A stretch of DNA of 64,000 nucleotides from Clostridia bacterium (GTDB lineage Bacteria > Bacillota > Clostridia > RUG12999). The notes under the pieces are model-generated. The model was not told where the DNA came from, made no database searches, and worked only from the letters and a program-made list of their open reading frames with translations. Below, piece by piece: positions 17,649-25,387 of the stretch. Location of the stretch: NCBI GenBank assembly GCA_022801925.1, contig JAAWTG010000001.1, positions 1 to 64,000 of the forward strand, written 5' to 3'. Each line of letters begins with the position of its first letter. Positions within the stretch are counted from its first letter, which is position 1. Position numbers and translations under genes: made by a program.

Positions 17649-17751
17649 GTGCTTCCTCCTCATCTTCCTGTGACAGGCTGCTGTAAAACAGATAATCAGA
17701 AATATGTCCTTTTTGACAAAATAAATTCCAAGCTAAATCTTTTGCTTCCAT
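17590..17751 (-). CDS. yqzL: YqzL-like small protein
   Basis: A 53-residue protein matching the YqzL family in its first 25 residues (MEAKDLAWNLFCQKGHISDYLFYSSL; the family reads as short W..F..TG....YL). In Bacillus yqzL also precedes recO. Here the C-terminal half is Glu/Asp-rich and runs 59 nt into recO in another frame. The ribosome-binding site AGGGG (plus-strand 17762-17766) is 10 bases before the ATG and lies inside a long hairpin (17762-17808). Function unknown. Confidence 0.75.
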   Translation of the reverse strand: MEAKDLAWNLFCQKGHISDYLFYSSLSQEDEEEAHAANQNDRTGDSAYEHRGI

Positions 17752-17761
17752 GGAATGCACG

Positions 17762-17808
17762 CCCCTCTCTTTTGATGTAACAATAGATATTGTTTGCCAA
17801 AAGAGGGG
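17762..17808 (-). promoter_or_regulatory. Hairpin that may mask the yqzL ribosome-binding site
   Basis: On minus-strand RNA, 17798-17808 (CCCCTCTTTTG) pairs with 17762-17774 (one bulge), and an inner pair AACAATA/TATTGTT (17779-17794) extends it to about 18 bp. The 3' arm contains the AGGGG of the yqzL ribosome-binding site. No T-run follows, so termination is unlikely. Confidence 0.6.
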
Positions 17809-17871
17809 AGAATATGAGAGTAAATGTTTGTCATTTTTAGAAGCTGCATTCAGTTTTGTGCAAAGCAATTT

Positions 17872-18831
17872 TTAACGCGTTTTCCGAAGTATGCGCCGGT
17901 AGGAAAGCGAATCTTTTTCGGCTTCTGAAACAATTTCCAGTATCCCGTGGCGAATCATTTCTTCTATGCGATAGGCAATCCAACCATCGCTGATACCAAG
18001 CCGGTATTTTCCAAGAATGCGCCCTATTACCATGGCTTCTTGAAATTCTTCCTGTTCCGATGCAATTTCTCGGAGAATAAAATCGTCATAGAATGGTTCC
18101 GGTACACTCACCAGCTGACCGTTTATAACTGCCCGCAGCGCAGCATTATCTGTTTGTAGTGTTTGCCAGTGTGCAGCATAACTTTGGCGCAATACCGCCG
18201 GGACAGGTCGTTGTAAGGGAAGGTACCGACCCCATTCTTCGGGCGCAACCTCGCCCCAACCCGCTGCGTGTCTGACAGTTTGATTTTCGGTGACTTCCCA
18301 TTCCGGTAACCAAATGAGATATAGCGGTGCGCGAAACGATTTAAGACGGCTGAGCTGTGCCATGAGCCAATACATTCCGCATAGTTCATCCGGCTGGTTG
18401 CTGCACCAAATGCGGATAGCTTCTCCTGCTGCCGTACGTGTACAAACGGTTTGAAGGGAGCATTTTACCTGATGCAACAGTTCCTGCGCGGTCTGGGTTC
18501 CTATATTGCTGGGGAGGACATGATCCAATTGCTTCAGCGTTTGCTGCCGCTGCACATCAAAGTCGTTTTCCGCAATGCTGCCAACGCTGAGCGCTAACGG
18601 AAATCCAAAGACGTCGGCGGGAGCGCCGCCCAGCGGCACGGCTTTTTTTCGTGTGCGGCGTTCTCGTTGGTCTGTTTTGTGTTTTTCGCGCCATAATTCC
18701 CATTTGGTCGGTTTTCTGCCGTCCGAATGGATGATGAAAACGCTGGAACACGCATGATAGCTGCCTGAACCATAGTGCTGTGCCTGTTTTAAACTTCCGG
18801 CTGCACTGTCGCTAAATACAATTTCTATCAT
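17872..18831 (-). CDS. DUF1835 domain-containing protein
   Basis: A 319-residue protein whose start MIEIVFSDSAAGSLKQAQ and the IRIWCSNQPDELCGMYWLMAQL block match the DUF1835 family, widespread in Firmicutes with no proven function. The C-terminal third (YDDFILREI...GRILGKYRLGISDGWIAYRIEEMI) resembles the DUF3658 helical domain seen in the same proteins. ATG at 18831 has AAAGGAG 7 bases upstream; longer starts are rejected. No membrane segment. It lies between the M16 peptidase and yqzL genes on the same strand. Confidence 0.7.
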   Translation of the reverse strand: MIEIVFSDSAAGSLKQAQHYGSGSYHACSSVFIIHSDGRKPTKWELWREKHKTDQRERRTRKKAVPLGGAPADVFGFPLALSVGSIAENDFDVQRQQTLKQLDHVLPSNIGTQTAQELLHQVKCSLQTVCTRTAAGEAIRIWCSNQPDELCGMYWLMAQLSRLKSFRAPLYLIWLPEWEVTENQTVRHAAGWGEVAPEEWGRYLPLQRPVPAVLRQSYAAHWQTLQTDNAALRAVINGQLVSVPEPFYDDFILREIASEQEEFQEAMVIGRILGKYRLGISDGWIAYRIEEMIRHGILEIVSEAEKDSLSYRRILRKTR

Positions 18832-18953
18832 GTGCATACTCCTTTCAAGAGCGGACGACATCAATAATCATATATCTACAATGCGGAAATTTCTGACCAC
18901 TTGCCAATTAAAATCCGTGTGAATGAAAAATATGCCTTGGGTGATGGTGTGTT

Positions 18954-20183
18954 TTATTTTGGCTCTGGCAATACATAGGCTTTACCCATGTCAGAAAAGC
19001 AAAACAGCGTTTCAATGACACGGTTCACATCATCGCAGGCGATAGCGTCGATTTGTTTTAGCAACTCGTTTTCGTCCCGCACGTTGCCGTATATGACACT
19101 CTGTTTGCCAATTTGACTCATGCGGCTGTAAGTGCTTTCCTCAGACAAAATGAACGAACTTTTCATTTGTTCTTTGGTGCGGCGCAGTTCTTTTTCCGTA
19201 ACGCCGCGTTGCCGCAATATTTCAATTTCCTGCACCACCAGTTCCTCTACTTGCGCGGCATGAGTAGGGTTGCAGCCGGCATAAATACCGGTATATCCAC
19301 TGTCGCGGTGGGCTGTGGGATAGGTATAAACGCTGTAGGCAAGCCCTTTTTCCTCGCGAATGGACTGAAACAGGCGGGAACTCATGCCGCCGCCCAAAAT
19401 GTTGGAAGCGGTGAGCAGTGCATAAATATCCGTATCACGCGCCGGCAGTCCCGGAAAGGAAAACGCCAAATGCGCCTGTTCTATTTCTTTATATTTCGTC
19501 TGCACGCCGGTATGATAGACGGGCGGTTCCCAACAGGGCAGAAACGAATCGGTATGCGGATAATGGCTGAAATACTGCGCAGTCAACTCTGTAATGGCGG
19601 CAGGGTCAAAGCTGCCGGCAATGGCAACAACAATATTGCCGGCGGCATAGTGCCGGTGCATATAATCGCGTATGGAATCCGCTGTGAAGGAAGCGAGAGA
19701 TTCTTCGGTGCCCAAAATATTTTTGCCAATGCTGTGCAGGGGAAAACAAAGAGAATTGAGCGTTTCCTGCACCAATTCCTCCGGCGTGTCCTCATACATG
19801 CGGATTTCTTCCGCCACGACGTCTTTTTCCAGCGCCAAATCATCGGAAGCAAGACGCGGATGGGAAACCATATCGGATAAAATATCCATTGCTTCTTCCA
19901 AATGGGAATCCAGCGTTTTGGTATAAAAACAAGTGCATTCCCGCGCGGTAAACGCGTTGATATATCCGCCGATATCGTCCATATGTTCCGCGATTTCGCG
20001 TGCGCTGCGGTTTTCTGTTCCTTTGAACAGCATATGTTCGATAAAATGGGAGATGCCCTCCGTTTCAGGCGTTTCGTGGCGGGAACCGTTTGCGACCCAA
20101 ACGCCCAGCGAACAACTGCGCAGATAGGGAAGATGTTCATATACCAACCGGATACCGTTTGGTAAAGTCTTTGTTACAATCAT
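18954..20183 (-). CDS. M16 family zinc peptidase (processing-peptidase-like)
   Basis: A 409-residue metallopeptidase. The inverted zinc motif HxxEH is present as H46-F-I-E49-H50 (EGISHFIEHMLFKGT), with the distal glutamate expected in VVAEEIRMYEDTPEE. The second half holds the inactive-type M16 C domain with GGGMSSRLFQSIREEKGLAYSVYT. In Firmicutes such genes (mlpA/ymxG type) sit beside pnp, as here. ATG at 20183 with TTGGAG upstream; a longer in-frame extension to 20303 covers the pnp terminator and is rejected. Confidence 0.93.
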   Translation of the reverse strand: MIVTKTLPNGIRLVYEHLPYLRSCSLGVWVANGSRHETPETEGISHFIEHMLFKGTENRSAREIAEHMDDIGGYINAFTARECTCFYTKTLDSHLEEAMDILSDMVSHPRLASDDLALEKDVVAEEIRMYEDTPEELVQETLNSLCFPLHSIGKNILGTEESLASFTADSIRDYMHRHYAAGNIVVAIAGSFDPAAITELTAQYFSHYPHTDSFLPCWEPPVYHTGVQTKYKEIEQAHLAFSFPGLPARDTDIYALLTASNILGGGMSSRLFQSIREEKGLAYSVYTYPTAHRDSGYTGIYAGCNPTHAAQVEELVVQEIEILRQRGVTEKELRRTKEQMKSSFILSEESTYSRMSQIGKQSVIYGNVRDENELLKQIDAIACDDVNRVIETLFCFSDMGKAYVLPEPK

Positions 20184-20239
20184 ATGTGTACTCCAATCTT
20201 TTGCGTATACCGCAATTTTTCTGCGGTGGGGTATAAAAT

Positions 20240-20290
20240 CCGAAAAAGGCAGAAACCAAGCCGTTGCTTCGTTTCCGCCTTTTTGATAAA
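20240..20290 (-). terminator. Terminator of pnp
   Basis: Arms 20243-20256 and 20271-20284 pair over 14 bp with one mismatch; on the minus strand the stem ends in a T-run. Confidence 0.8.
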
Positions 20291-20303
20291 ATGGCTGCGC
20301 CAA

Positions 20304-22376
20304 TTAATCTAATATTCTTGCCAGATTAATGCGACCCATGCGGTCAATTTCAGCGATACGGACACGCACTTTGTCACCCACACTCACAACGTCTTCCACT
20401 TTGTTGATACGTTCTTTTGCAAGTTTACTGATGTGAATGAGTCCTTCTTTGCCCGGCAAAAATTCTGCGAATGCGCCGAACGTCATGATTTTGGTAATGG
20501 TTGCGTCAAATTCCTGTCCGATTTCAGGGTCGTTTGCAATGCCGTTGACCATGGCAATTGCCTTTTGTGCAGCATCGTCGTCAACGGCTGCGATGAACAC
20601 ACGACCATCGTCTTCAATATCAATTTTCACGCCGGTTTCAGCAATGATTTTCTGAATTGTTTTTCCACCGCTGCCGATAACATCACGGATTTTATCGGGA
20701 TGAATTGTCAATGTATACATCTTCGGTGCATACGGCGACAGGTTTTCGCGCGGGCTGTCAATACATTTCAAAATGATTTCGTCCAAAATATAATATCTTG
20801 CGTCACGCGTTTTTTCCAATGCTTCTTTGATGATTTCCGGCGTTAAACCGTCAATCTTAATGTCCACTTGAATGGAGGTGATACCCTTTTTGGTACCCGC
20901 CACTTTGAAGTCCATGTCGCCGAAGAAATCTTCCAATCCTTGAATGTCCAGCATGGTCATAAAGCGGTCGCCTTCCGTAATCAGTCCAACCGAAATACCG
21001 GCAACCGGCGCTTTAATCGGTACGCCGGCGTCCATCAACGCCAGCGTACTGCCGCAGACAGACCCTTGGGAAGTGGAACCGTTGGAACTGAGCACTTCCG
21101 AAACCAAACGAATCGCATAAGGAAATTCTTCTTCAGACGGAATCACCGGTTCCAAAGAACGTTCCGCCAATGCACCATGTCCGATTTCGCGGCGTCCAGG
21201 GCCACGGGAAGGGCGCGTTTCGCCAACACTGTAGGACGGGAAATTATAGTGATGCATATAGCGCTTGGATTCATCGGTGTCAATACCGTCCAGCTTCTGA
21301 ATGTCACCCAGCGGTCCCAGTGTTGCAACGGTTAATACCTGTGTCTGTCCGCGGGAGAACAGTCCGCTTCCGTGTGTCCGCGGCAGCAGACCAACTTCCG
21401 CAGAGAGCGGACGGATTTCATTCATACCGCGACCGTCAACACGTTTTTGTTCGTCCAGCAGCCAGCGGCGGACAATAAATTTTTGCAGTTGATACAAACA
21501 TTCGCCAACCTCAGCGTCCAGACCTTCATATTTTTCGCCGAAATGTTCAAAAATCTCTTCTGTGACAACTTGCAGACGTTCGTCACGAACAGTTTTATCG
21601 TCTGTATCCAGTGCGAATTTTACTTTATCCATAGCGAAATCCTTGATTTCGTTATACATTTCTTCATCAACGTGTTTTTCTTCATACGCCAGCTTGGGTT
21701 TGCCGATTTCCTCTCCAATCTGTTTGATGAATTTGCAAAGTTCTTTGATTTCACCGTGTGCTTTGAGAATTGCCTCAAGCATAATGTCTTCCGGCACTTC
21801 GCGCGCGCCGGCTTCAATCATAACAACTTTTTCCATGGTACCTGCAACAGTTAATGTCAAATCGCTTTTGCTGCGCTGTTCGTCTGTCGGATTGATAATC
21901 AGTTCGCCGTCCACCAGACCGACATTGACGCTTGCAACAGGACCTTTAAACGGAATGTGGGAAATTTCCAAAGCGCAGGCTGCGCCAACCATAGCGGCGA
22001 TTTCCGGCGCATTGTCATATTCCACAGACATTACCGTTGCCACAATTGCAACATCGTTGCGCAAATCCTTAGGGAACAAGGGACGCAGCGGACGGTCAAT
22101 GGCGCGTGACGCCAAAACGGCTTTTTCAGAAGGTTTCCCTTCGCGTTTGATAAATCCGCCGGGGATTTTCCCAACGGAATATAGTTTTTCTTCAAAATCT
22201 ACGCTCAGCGGAAAAAAGTCAATGCCTTCCCGCGGTTTTGCGGACATGGTCGCTGTGACCAGAACAACAGTGTCGCCGTAGCGCACCAAAGCGCTGCCGC
22301 TTGACAGCTGTGCCAACTGACCGGTCTCCACTTTCAGCGGACGACCGGCAAGGGTTGTTTCAAATACTCGTTTCAT
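20304..22376 (-). CDS. pnp: Polyribonucleotide nucleotidyltransferase (PNPase)
   Basis: Phosphorolytic 3'-5' exoribonuclease, trimeric, central to mRNA decay. The 690-residue protein has two RNase PH domains (start VFETTLAGRPLKVETGQLA; second with RTHGSGLFSRGQTQVL and SPRENLSPYAPK), a KH domain (VIGSGGKTIQKI) and a C-terminal S1 domain (GAFAEFLPGKEGLIHISK). ATG start with GGAAGGAAT upstream. It lies downstream of rpsO, the usual rpsO-pnp order, and the leader holds a stem-loop at 22442-22493. Confidence 0.98.
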   Translation of the reverse strand: MKRVFETTLAGRPLKVETGQLAQLSSGSALVRYGDTVVLVTATMSAKPREGIDFFPLSVDFEEKLYSVGKIPGGFIKREGKPSEKAVLASRAIDRPLRPLFPKDLRNDVAIVATVMSVEYDNAPEIAAMVGAACALEISHIPFKGPVASVNVGLVDGELIINPTDEQRSKSDLTLTVAGTMEKVVMIEAGAREVPEDIMLEAILKAHGEIKELCKFIKQIGEEIGKPKLAYEEKHVDEEMYNEIKDFAMDKVKFALDTDDKTVRDERLQVVTEEIFEHFGEKYEGLDAEVGECLYQLQKFIVRRWLLDEQKRVDGRGMNEIRPLSAEVGLLPRTHGSGLFSRGQTQVLTVATLGPLGDIQKLDGIDTDESKRYMHHYNFPSYSVGETRPSRGPGRREIGHGALAERSLEPVIPSEEEFPYAIRLVSEVLSSNGSTSQGSVCGSTLALMDAGVPIKAPVAGISVGLITEGDRFMTMLDIQGLEDFFGDMDFKVAGTKKGITSIQVDIKIDGLTPEIIKEALEKTRDARYYILDEIILKCIDSPRENLSPYAPKMYTLTIHPDKIRDVIGSGGKTIQKIIAETGVKIDIEDDGRVFIAAVDDDAAQKAIAMVNGIANDPEIGQEFDATITKIMTFGAFAEFLPGKEGLIHISKLAKERINKVEDVVSVGDKVRVRIAEIDRMGRINLARILD

Positions 22377-22441
22377 GTTAATTCCTTCCTTTCTTTTGTC
22401 GCATGGTCACGGAACGGAAGGGAATACACGAAATGTATAGT

Positions 22442-22493
22442 TTAGCACTTAGATAAATCCTTAAAATGATTTAAAAACTTATCTAACTGCTAA
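22442..22493 (-). promoter_or_regulatory. Stem-loop in the pnp leader
   Basis: Arms 22442-22456 and 22479-22493 pair over 15 positions with one mismatch and a 22-nt AT-rich loop, about 65 nt before the pnp start. In enteric bacteria a pnp leader hairpin cut by RNase III mediates autoregulation; an equivalent role here is inference. Confidence 0.55.
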
Positions 22494-22565
22494 TCTGTAC
22501 ATGACGGTTACCCTGCCGCGGCGCCATGATAAAATGTTTGCCAGAACAAAGCGGTTAAGAATGCA

Positions 22566-22597
22566 AAGAAAGGCAGGCGCTAAGACCTGCCTTATTC
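22566..22597 (-). terminator. Hairpin after rpsO, probable (leaky) terminator
   Basis: AAGGCAGG (22570-22577) pairs with CCTGCCTT (22586-22593) with an 8-nt loop. The T-tract on the minus strand is poor, so read-through into pnp is likely. Confidence 0.5.
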
Positions 22598-22641
22598 CGC
22601 CTATTTTCACGCTATGTCTTTAAAATACCTGCGTCTTATGA

Positions 22642-22911
22642 TTATTTTCTCAGACCCAGTTTTTCGACAATCGCACGATAACGGTTTACATCTACTTTGG
22701 TCAGATAGTTCAGCAAAGAACGGCGCTGTCCAACGAGTTTCAGCAGACCGCGTCTGGAATGGTTATCCTTTTTGTGCAGCTGCAAATGTTCGTTGAGCAT
22801 GTTGATTCTTGCTGTCAGAATCGCAATCTGAACCTCAGGGGATCCGGTATCGCTTTCGCTCAGTCTGAATTTTTTGATGACTTCCTGTTTGTCTTCTTTA
22901 GAAAATCTCAT
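22642..22911 (-). CDS. rpsO: 30S ribosomal protein S15
   Basis: An 89-residue ribosomal protein that binds 16S rRNA helices 20-22 early in 30S assembly. It is the standard length and has the family signature ([38 protein letters not shown], then [12 protein letters not shown]). ATG at 22911 has GGAGGT 7 bases upstream; an in-frame ATG 5 codons earlier overlaps the ribosome-binding site. Driven by the promoter at 23039-23067. Confidence 0.98.
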   Translation of the reverse strand: MRFSKEDKQEVIKKFRLSESDTGSPEVQIAILTARINMLNEHLQLHKKDNHSRRGLLKLVGQRRSLLNYLTKVDVNRYRAIVEKLGLRK

Positions 22912-23038
22912 GTTTCGCACCTCCAATTATTTTTATGGTATCATGTATGAAATAAGCTATTTCACACATCCGCTAAGCTAAGGCAGAGGTTGGAGAATCC
23001 ATTCCGCCGGAGCCAAGGGACTTTTCATACCGCTTTCT

Positions 23039-23067
23039 ATCATACCATATCTTTACCAATTTGTAAA
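23039..23067 (-). promoter_or_regulatory. Promoter of rpsO
   Basis: On the minus strand TTTACA (23062-23067) and TATGAT (23039-23044) with a 17-base spacer. Confidence 0.75.
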
Positions 23068-23211
23068 GAGGTAATTCTTAATTTTTACAATTTGTACATT
23101 AAAAAAATAAATATGTTCAATATTAAGGTAGAAAACCGGCTATCCGAATACCACTAAAATAGTATATTTGACGAAATTCATTTTTTCTGCCAAAAAAATG
23201 AATGAAAACGG

Positions 23212-23241
23212 TTGACAAGAAAGGGGAAAAAGGAGTATGAT
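23212..23241 (+). promoter_or_regulatory. Promoter of the AraC-led operon
   Basis: TTGACA at 23212-23217 and TATGAT at 23236-23241 with an 18-base, purine-rich spacer. Confidence 0.75.
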
Positions 23242-23286
23242 AGAAACAGAGATTTGAAAAGCTGGCAAAAGGGGGACTGGGGATTT

Positions 23287-24198
23287 ATGAATAAAGACGT
23301 TATGCCGCCTGCGTGGAATGAATTTGCGGGGCGTTTGAATTATTTTCCAGTCGTTGTGAAATCGCTGGAAAAAATCCACGATACGTCTTGGTCTATGGAT
23401 CAGAATATTCACGACCATTTTGAAATGGTTTACATCAAACGGGGCAGTGCAATCTTTCAGATTAACGACATCTTTGTGCCTCTGGAACCAAATTGTATTG
23501 TAATTATTAAGCCACGCCAATGGCACAAATTTCAAGTAAAGTCGAAAACGTGTGAATTTATCGTACTCAGTTTTTATCTGCCGGGACATACAGACCCGCA
23601 GCTGGAGGAAGTGACGTCCCTGACCGATTTCATCAACAGCATGGAATCCATGGAAAAGGAACGGTTTATCACGCTCAAGCTGGGGCCGAAAAATGACATT
23701 ATCGGCACCATGCGCCGCATTTTGTATGAACGGGAGAAAAAAGAGGAATGGAGCGACTTTTTGACGTATCTGCTGGTGATGGAATTGTTTGTGCTGCTGT
23801 CGCGCACCATTAAACAGGAATGGCAGCAAACCACGCGCAACCGCAGTGTGAATCTCAAAGAAAGTCTGGAAAGCGCGAAGGAATATATTGACAACAACTA
23901 TAACAGGGATATTTCGCTGTCCGATGTGGCACGTTATATCTATATCAGCGACAGTTATTTTGCCCATAGTTTTAAAAACCAATTTCAAATCAGTCCGAAA
24001 AACTATATTTTGCGCACACGCGTGGAAGCGGCAAAAGACATGCTGAAAAACACGGATATGAAGGTGAGCGATATTGCGCTGGCGGTAGGGTTTTCCAGCC
24101 AGCAGCGGTTCAATGATATTTTCAAAAAAACAACGGGTATGACGCCCATTAAATTCAAAAAACAATGGAAAGAAGCACAGATTAATAAAGTGGAATAG
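23287..24198 (+). CDS. AraC family transcriptional regulator
   Basis: A 303-residue regulator: N-terminal cupin-type sensor domain (about 30-130, HDHFEMVYIKRGSAIFQINDIFVPLEPNCIVIIKPRQWH) and C-terminal double helix-turn-helix (about 200-300, ISLSDVARYIYISDSYFAHSFKNQF; VSDIALAVGFSSQQRFNDIFKKTTGMTP). ATG at 23287 follows GGGGGACTGGGG. It is the first gene of a dense operon (12 nt to the next gene) that continues through prmC-radC, lspA and rluD. The nearest plausible target is the aldo/keto reductase gene or its own promoter; this is inference. Confidence 0.92.
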   Translation: MNKDVMPPAWNEFAGRLNYFPVVVKSLEKIHDTSWSMDQNIHDHFEMVYIKRGSAIFQINDIFVPLEPNCIVIIKPRQWHKFQVKSKTCEFIVLSFYLPGHTDPQLEEVTSLTDFINSMESMEKERFITLKLGPKNDIIGTMRRILYEREKKEEWSDFLTYLLVMELFVLLSRTIKQEWQQTTRNRSVNLKESLESAKEYIDNNYNRDISLSDVARYIYISDSYFAHSFKNQFQISPKNYILRTRVEAAKDMLKNTDMKVSDIALAVGFSSQQRFNDIFKKTTGMTPIKFKKQWKEAQINKVE

Positions 24199-24210
24199 AG
24201 GCGCGGAGAA

Positions 24211-24384
24211 ATGGGAGAAGAAAAAGAATGCCTGCTGGGTTATGGGATTTGCACGGATTGCGGCGAATGCGATAAATGCGATTTCTATGAACACAAGCTA
24301 TGCGACAACTGCGGCGCGTGTCTGGAGACGGACGCGGATTTTGCCGCGATTATGATTGACCACGTGGAACTGGAAGGAGAATAA
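24211..24384 (+). CDS. Small cysteine-rich protein, function unknown
   Basis: A 57-residue ORF with ATG at 24211 and TAA at 24382. Eight cysteines lie at residues 7, 14, 17, 20, 23, 31, 34 and 37, arranged CxxCxxCxxC and CxxCxxC, typical of a zinc ribbon or iron-sulphur site. The C-terminal 20 residues are acidic. It sits 12 nt after the AraC gene and 2 nt before the aldo/keto reductase gene, so translational coupling is likely; GAGG is about 10 bases upstream. I do not recognise the family. It could be a metal chaperone, redox partner or regulator. Confidence 0.75.
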   Translation: MGEEKECLLGYGICTDCGECDKCDFYEHKLCDNCGACLETDADFAAIMIDHVELEGE

Positions 24385-24386
24385 AA

Positions 24387-25376
24387 TTGTATAAAGCAAG
24401 CAGTGAACGTTATGACAGAATGCAATATATCCGCTGCGGAGAAAGCGGACTGCTGCTGCCGCGTCTGGCGCTTGGGTTATGGCAGAATTTTGGGGCGGAG
24501 CAGGATTTGAATAAAGCTAAAAACATGGTGTGCGGCGCGTTTGACCTCGGAATTACCTATTTTGACTTGGCGAACAACTATGGACCGCCGCCGGGCAGCG
24601 CAGAGGAAACGTTTGGAAAAATCGTAAAAGAAGAACTTGCCGCATATCGAGATGAAATGATTATTGCGACCAAAGCGGGCTATACCATGTGGGACGGCCC
24701 GTATGGCGTGGGCGGCAGCAAGAAATATTTGATTTCCAGTCTGGATCAAAGTCTTAAGCGGATGGGGCTGGACTATGTGGATATTTTCTATTCCCACCGA
24801 TATGATGAAAATACGCCGCTGGAGGAAACTATGGACGCACTGGCGACCGTGGTGCGGCAGGGAAAGGCGTTATATGTGGGGATTTCCAACTATAAACCGG
24901 AACAGACGAAAAAAGCGTATAAAATTTTGCACCAGATGGGTGTTCGCTGTTTGATACACCAGCCGTCCTATTCCATGTTTAACCGCTGGATTGAGGAAGA
25001 ATTGCTGGATGTGCTGGAGGAACGCGGAATGGGCTGCGCTGTTTTTTCGCCGCTTGCCCAAGGTCTGCTCAGTACGAAATATTTAAGCGGAATTCCCTCC
25101 AATTCGCGCGCCGGAAAACAGCAGACGAGAATGCACACGCAGATTACGGAGGAAACTGTTGCGCAAATTCGTCAGCTGAATGAAATCGCGGACGCGCGCG
25201 GACAAAGTCTGCCGCAAATGGCGCTGGCATGGGTGCTGCGGGAAAACCGCGTACAGACGGCGATTATCGGGGCAAGTTCCATGCTGCAAATTGAAGAAAA
25301 TGTAGATGCGCTGCAAAATCTATATTTTACGAGAGGCGAAATTGTGCAGATAAATGACATTTTAAAGCAGGGGTAA
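24387..25376 (+). CDS. Aldo/keto reductase (YghZ/Gpr-like, AKR14 type)
   Basis: A 329-residue NAD(P)H-dependent oxidoreductase closely resembling E. coli YghZ (L-glyceraldehyde-3-phosphate reductase, methylglyoxal detoxification) along its length: ERYDRMQYIRCGESGL near the start, FDLANNYGPPPGSAEE with the catalytic Tyr, ATKAGY with Lys, FYSHRYDENTPLEETMDAL with His, and LAQGLLSTKYL. Start assigned to TTG at 24387: GGAAGGAGA is 8 bases upstream and the family N-terminus aligns from there. It lies 2 nt after the Cys-rich gene and 11 nt before DUF1385. True substrate not proven. Confidence 0.93.
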   Translation: MYKASSERYDRMQYIRCGESGLLLPRLALGLWQNFGAEQDLNKAKNMVCGAFDLGITYFDLANNYGPPPGSAEETFGKIVKEELAAYRDEMIIATKAGYTMWDGPYGVGGSKKYLISSLDQSLKRMGLDYVDIFYSHRYDENTPLEETMDALATVVRQGKALYVGISNYKPEQTKKAYKILHQMGVRCLIHQPSYSMFNRWIEEELLDVLEERGMGCAVFSPLAQGLLSTKYLSGIPSNSRAGKQQTRMHTQITEETVAQIRQLNEIADARGQSLPQMALAWVLRENRVQTAIIGASSMLQIEENVDALQNLYFTRGEIVQINDILKQG

Positions 25377-25387
25377 AAAGGAGCCAA

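Larger units (their letters stand above)
22912..23286. other. Divergent intergenic region rpsO / araC-type gene
   Basis: About 375 nt contain an rpsO promoter (23039-23067, minus), a leader of about 120 nt in which an S15-binding autoregulatory fold is possible but not recognised, and the promoter of the AraC operon (23212-23241, plus). No ORF is credible here. Confidence 0.6.

Noticed and set aside
17762-17808. Hairpin as the terminator of the DUF1835 gene
   Set aside because: On the minus strand the stem is followed by CGTGCATTCC rather than T-rich sequence, and it contains the yqzL ribosome-binding site.
23140-24294. 384-codon minus-strand open frame
   Set aside because: It lies opposite the well-supported AraC gene and the Cys-rich gene, has no family similarity, and reflects third-position composition.
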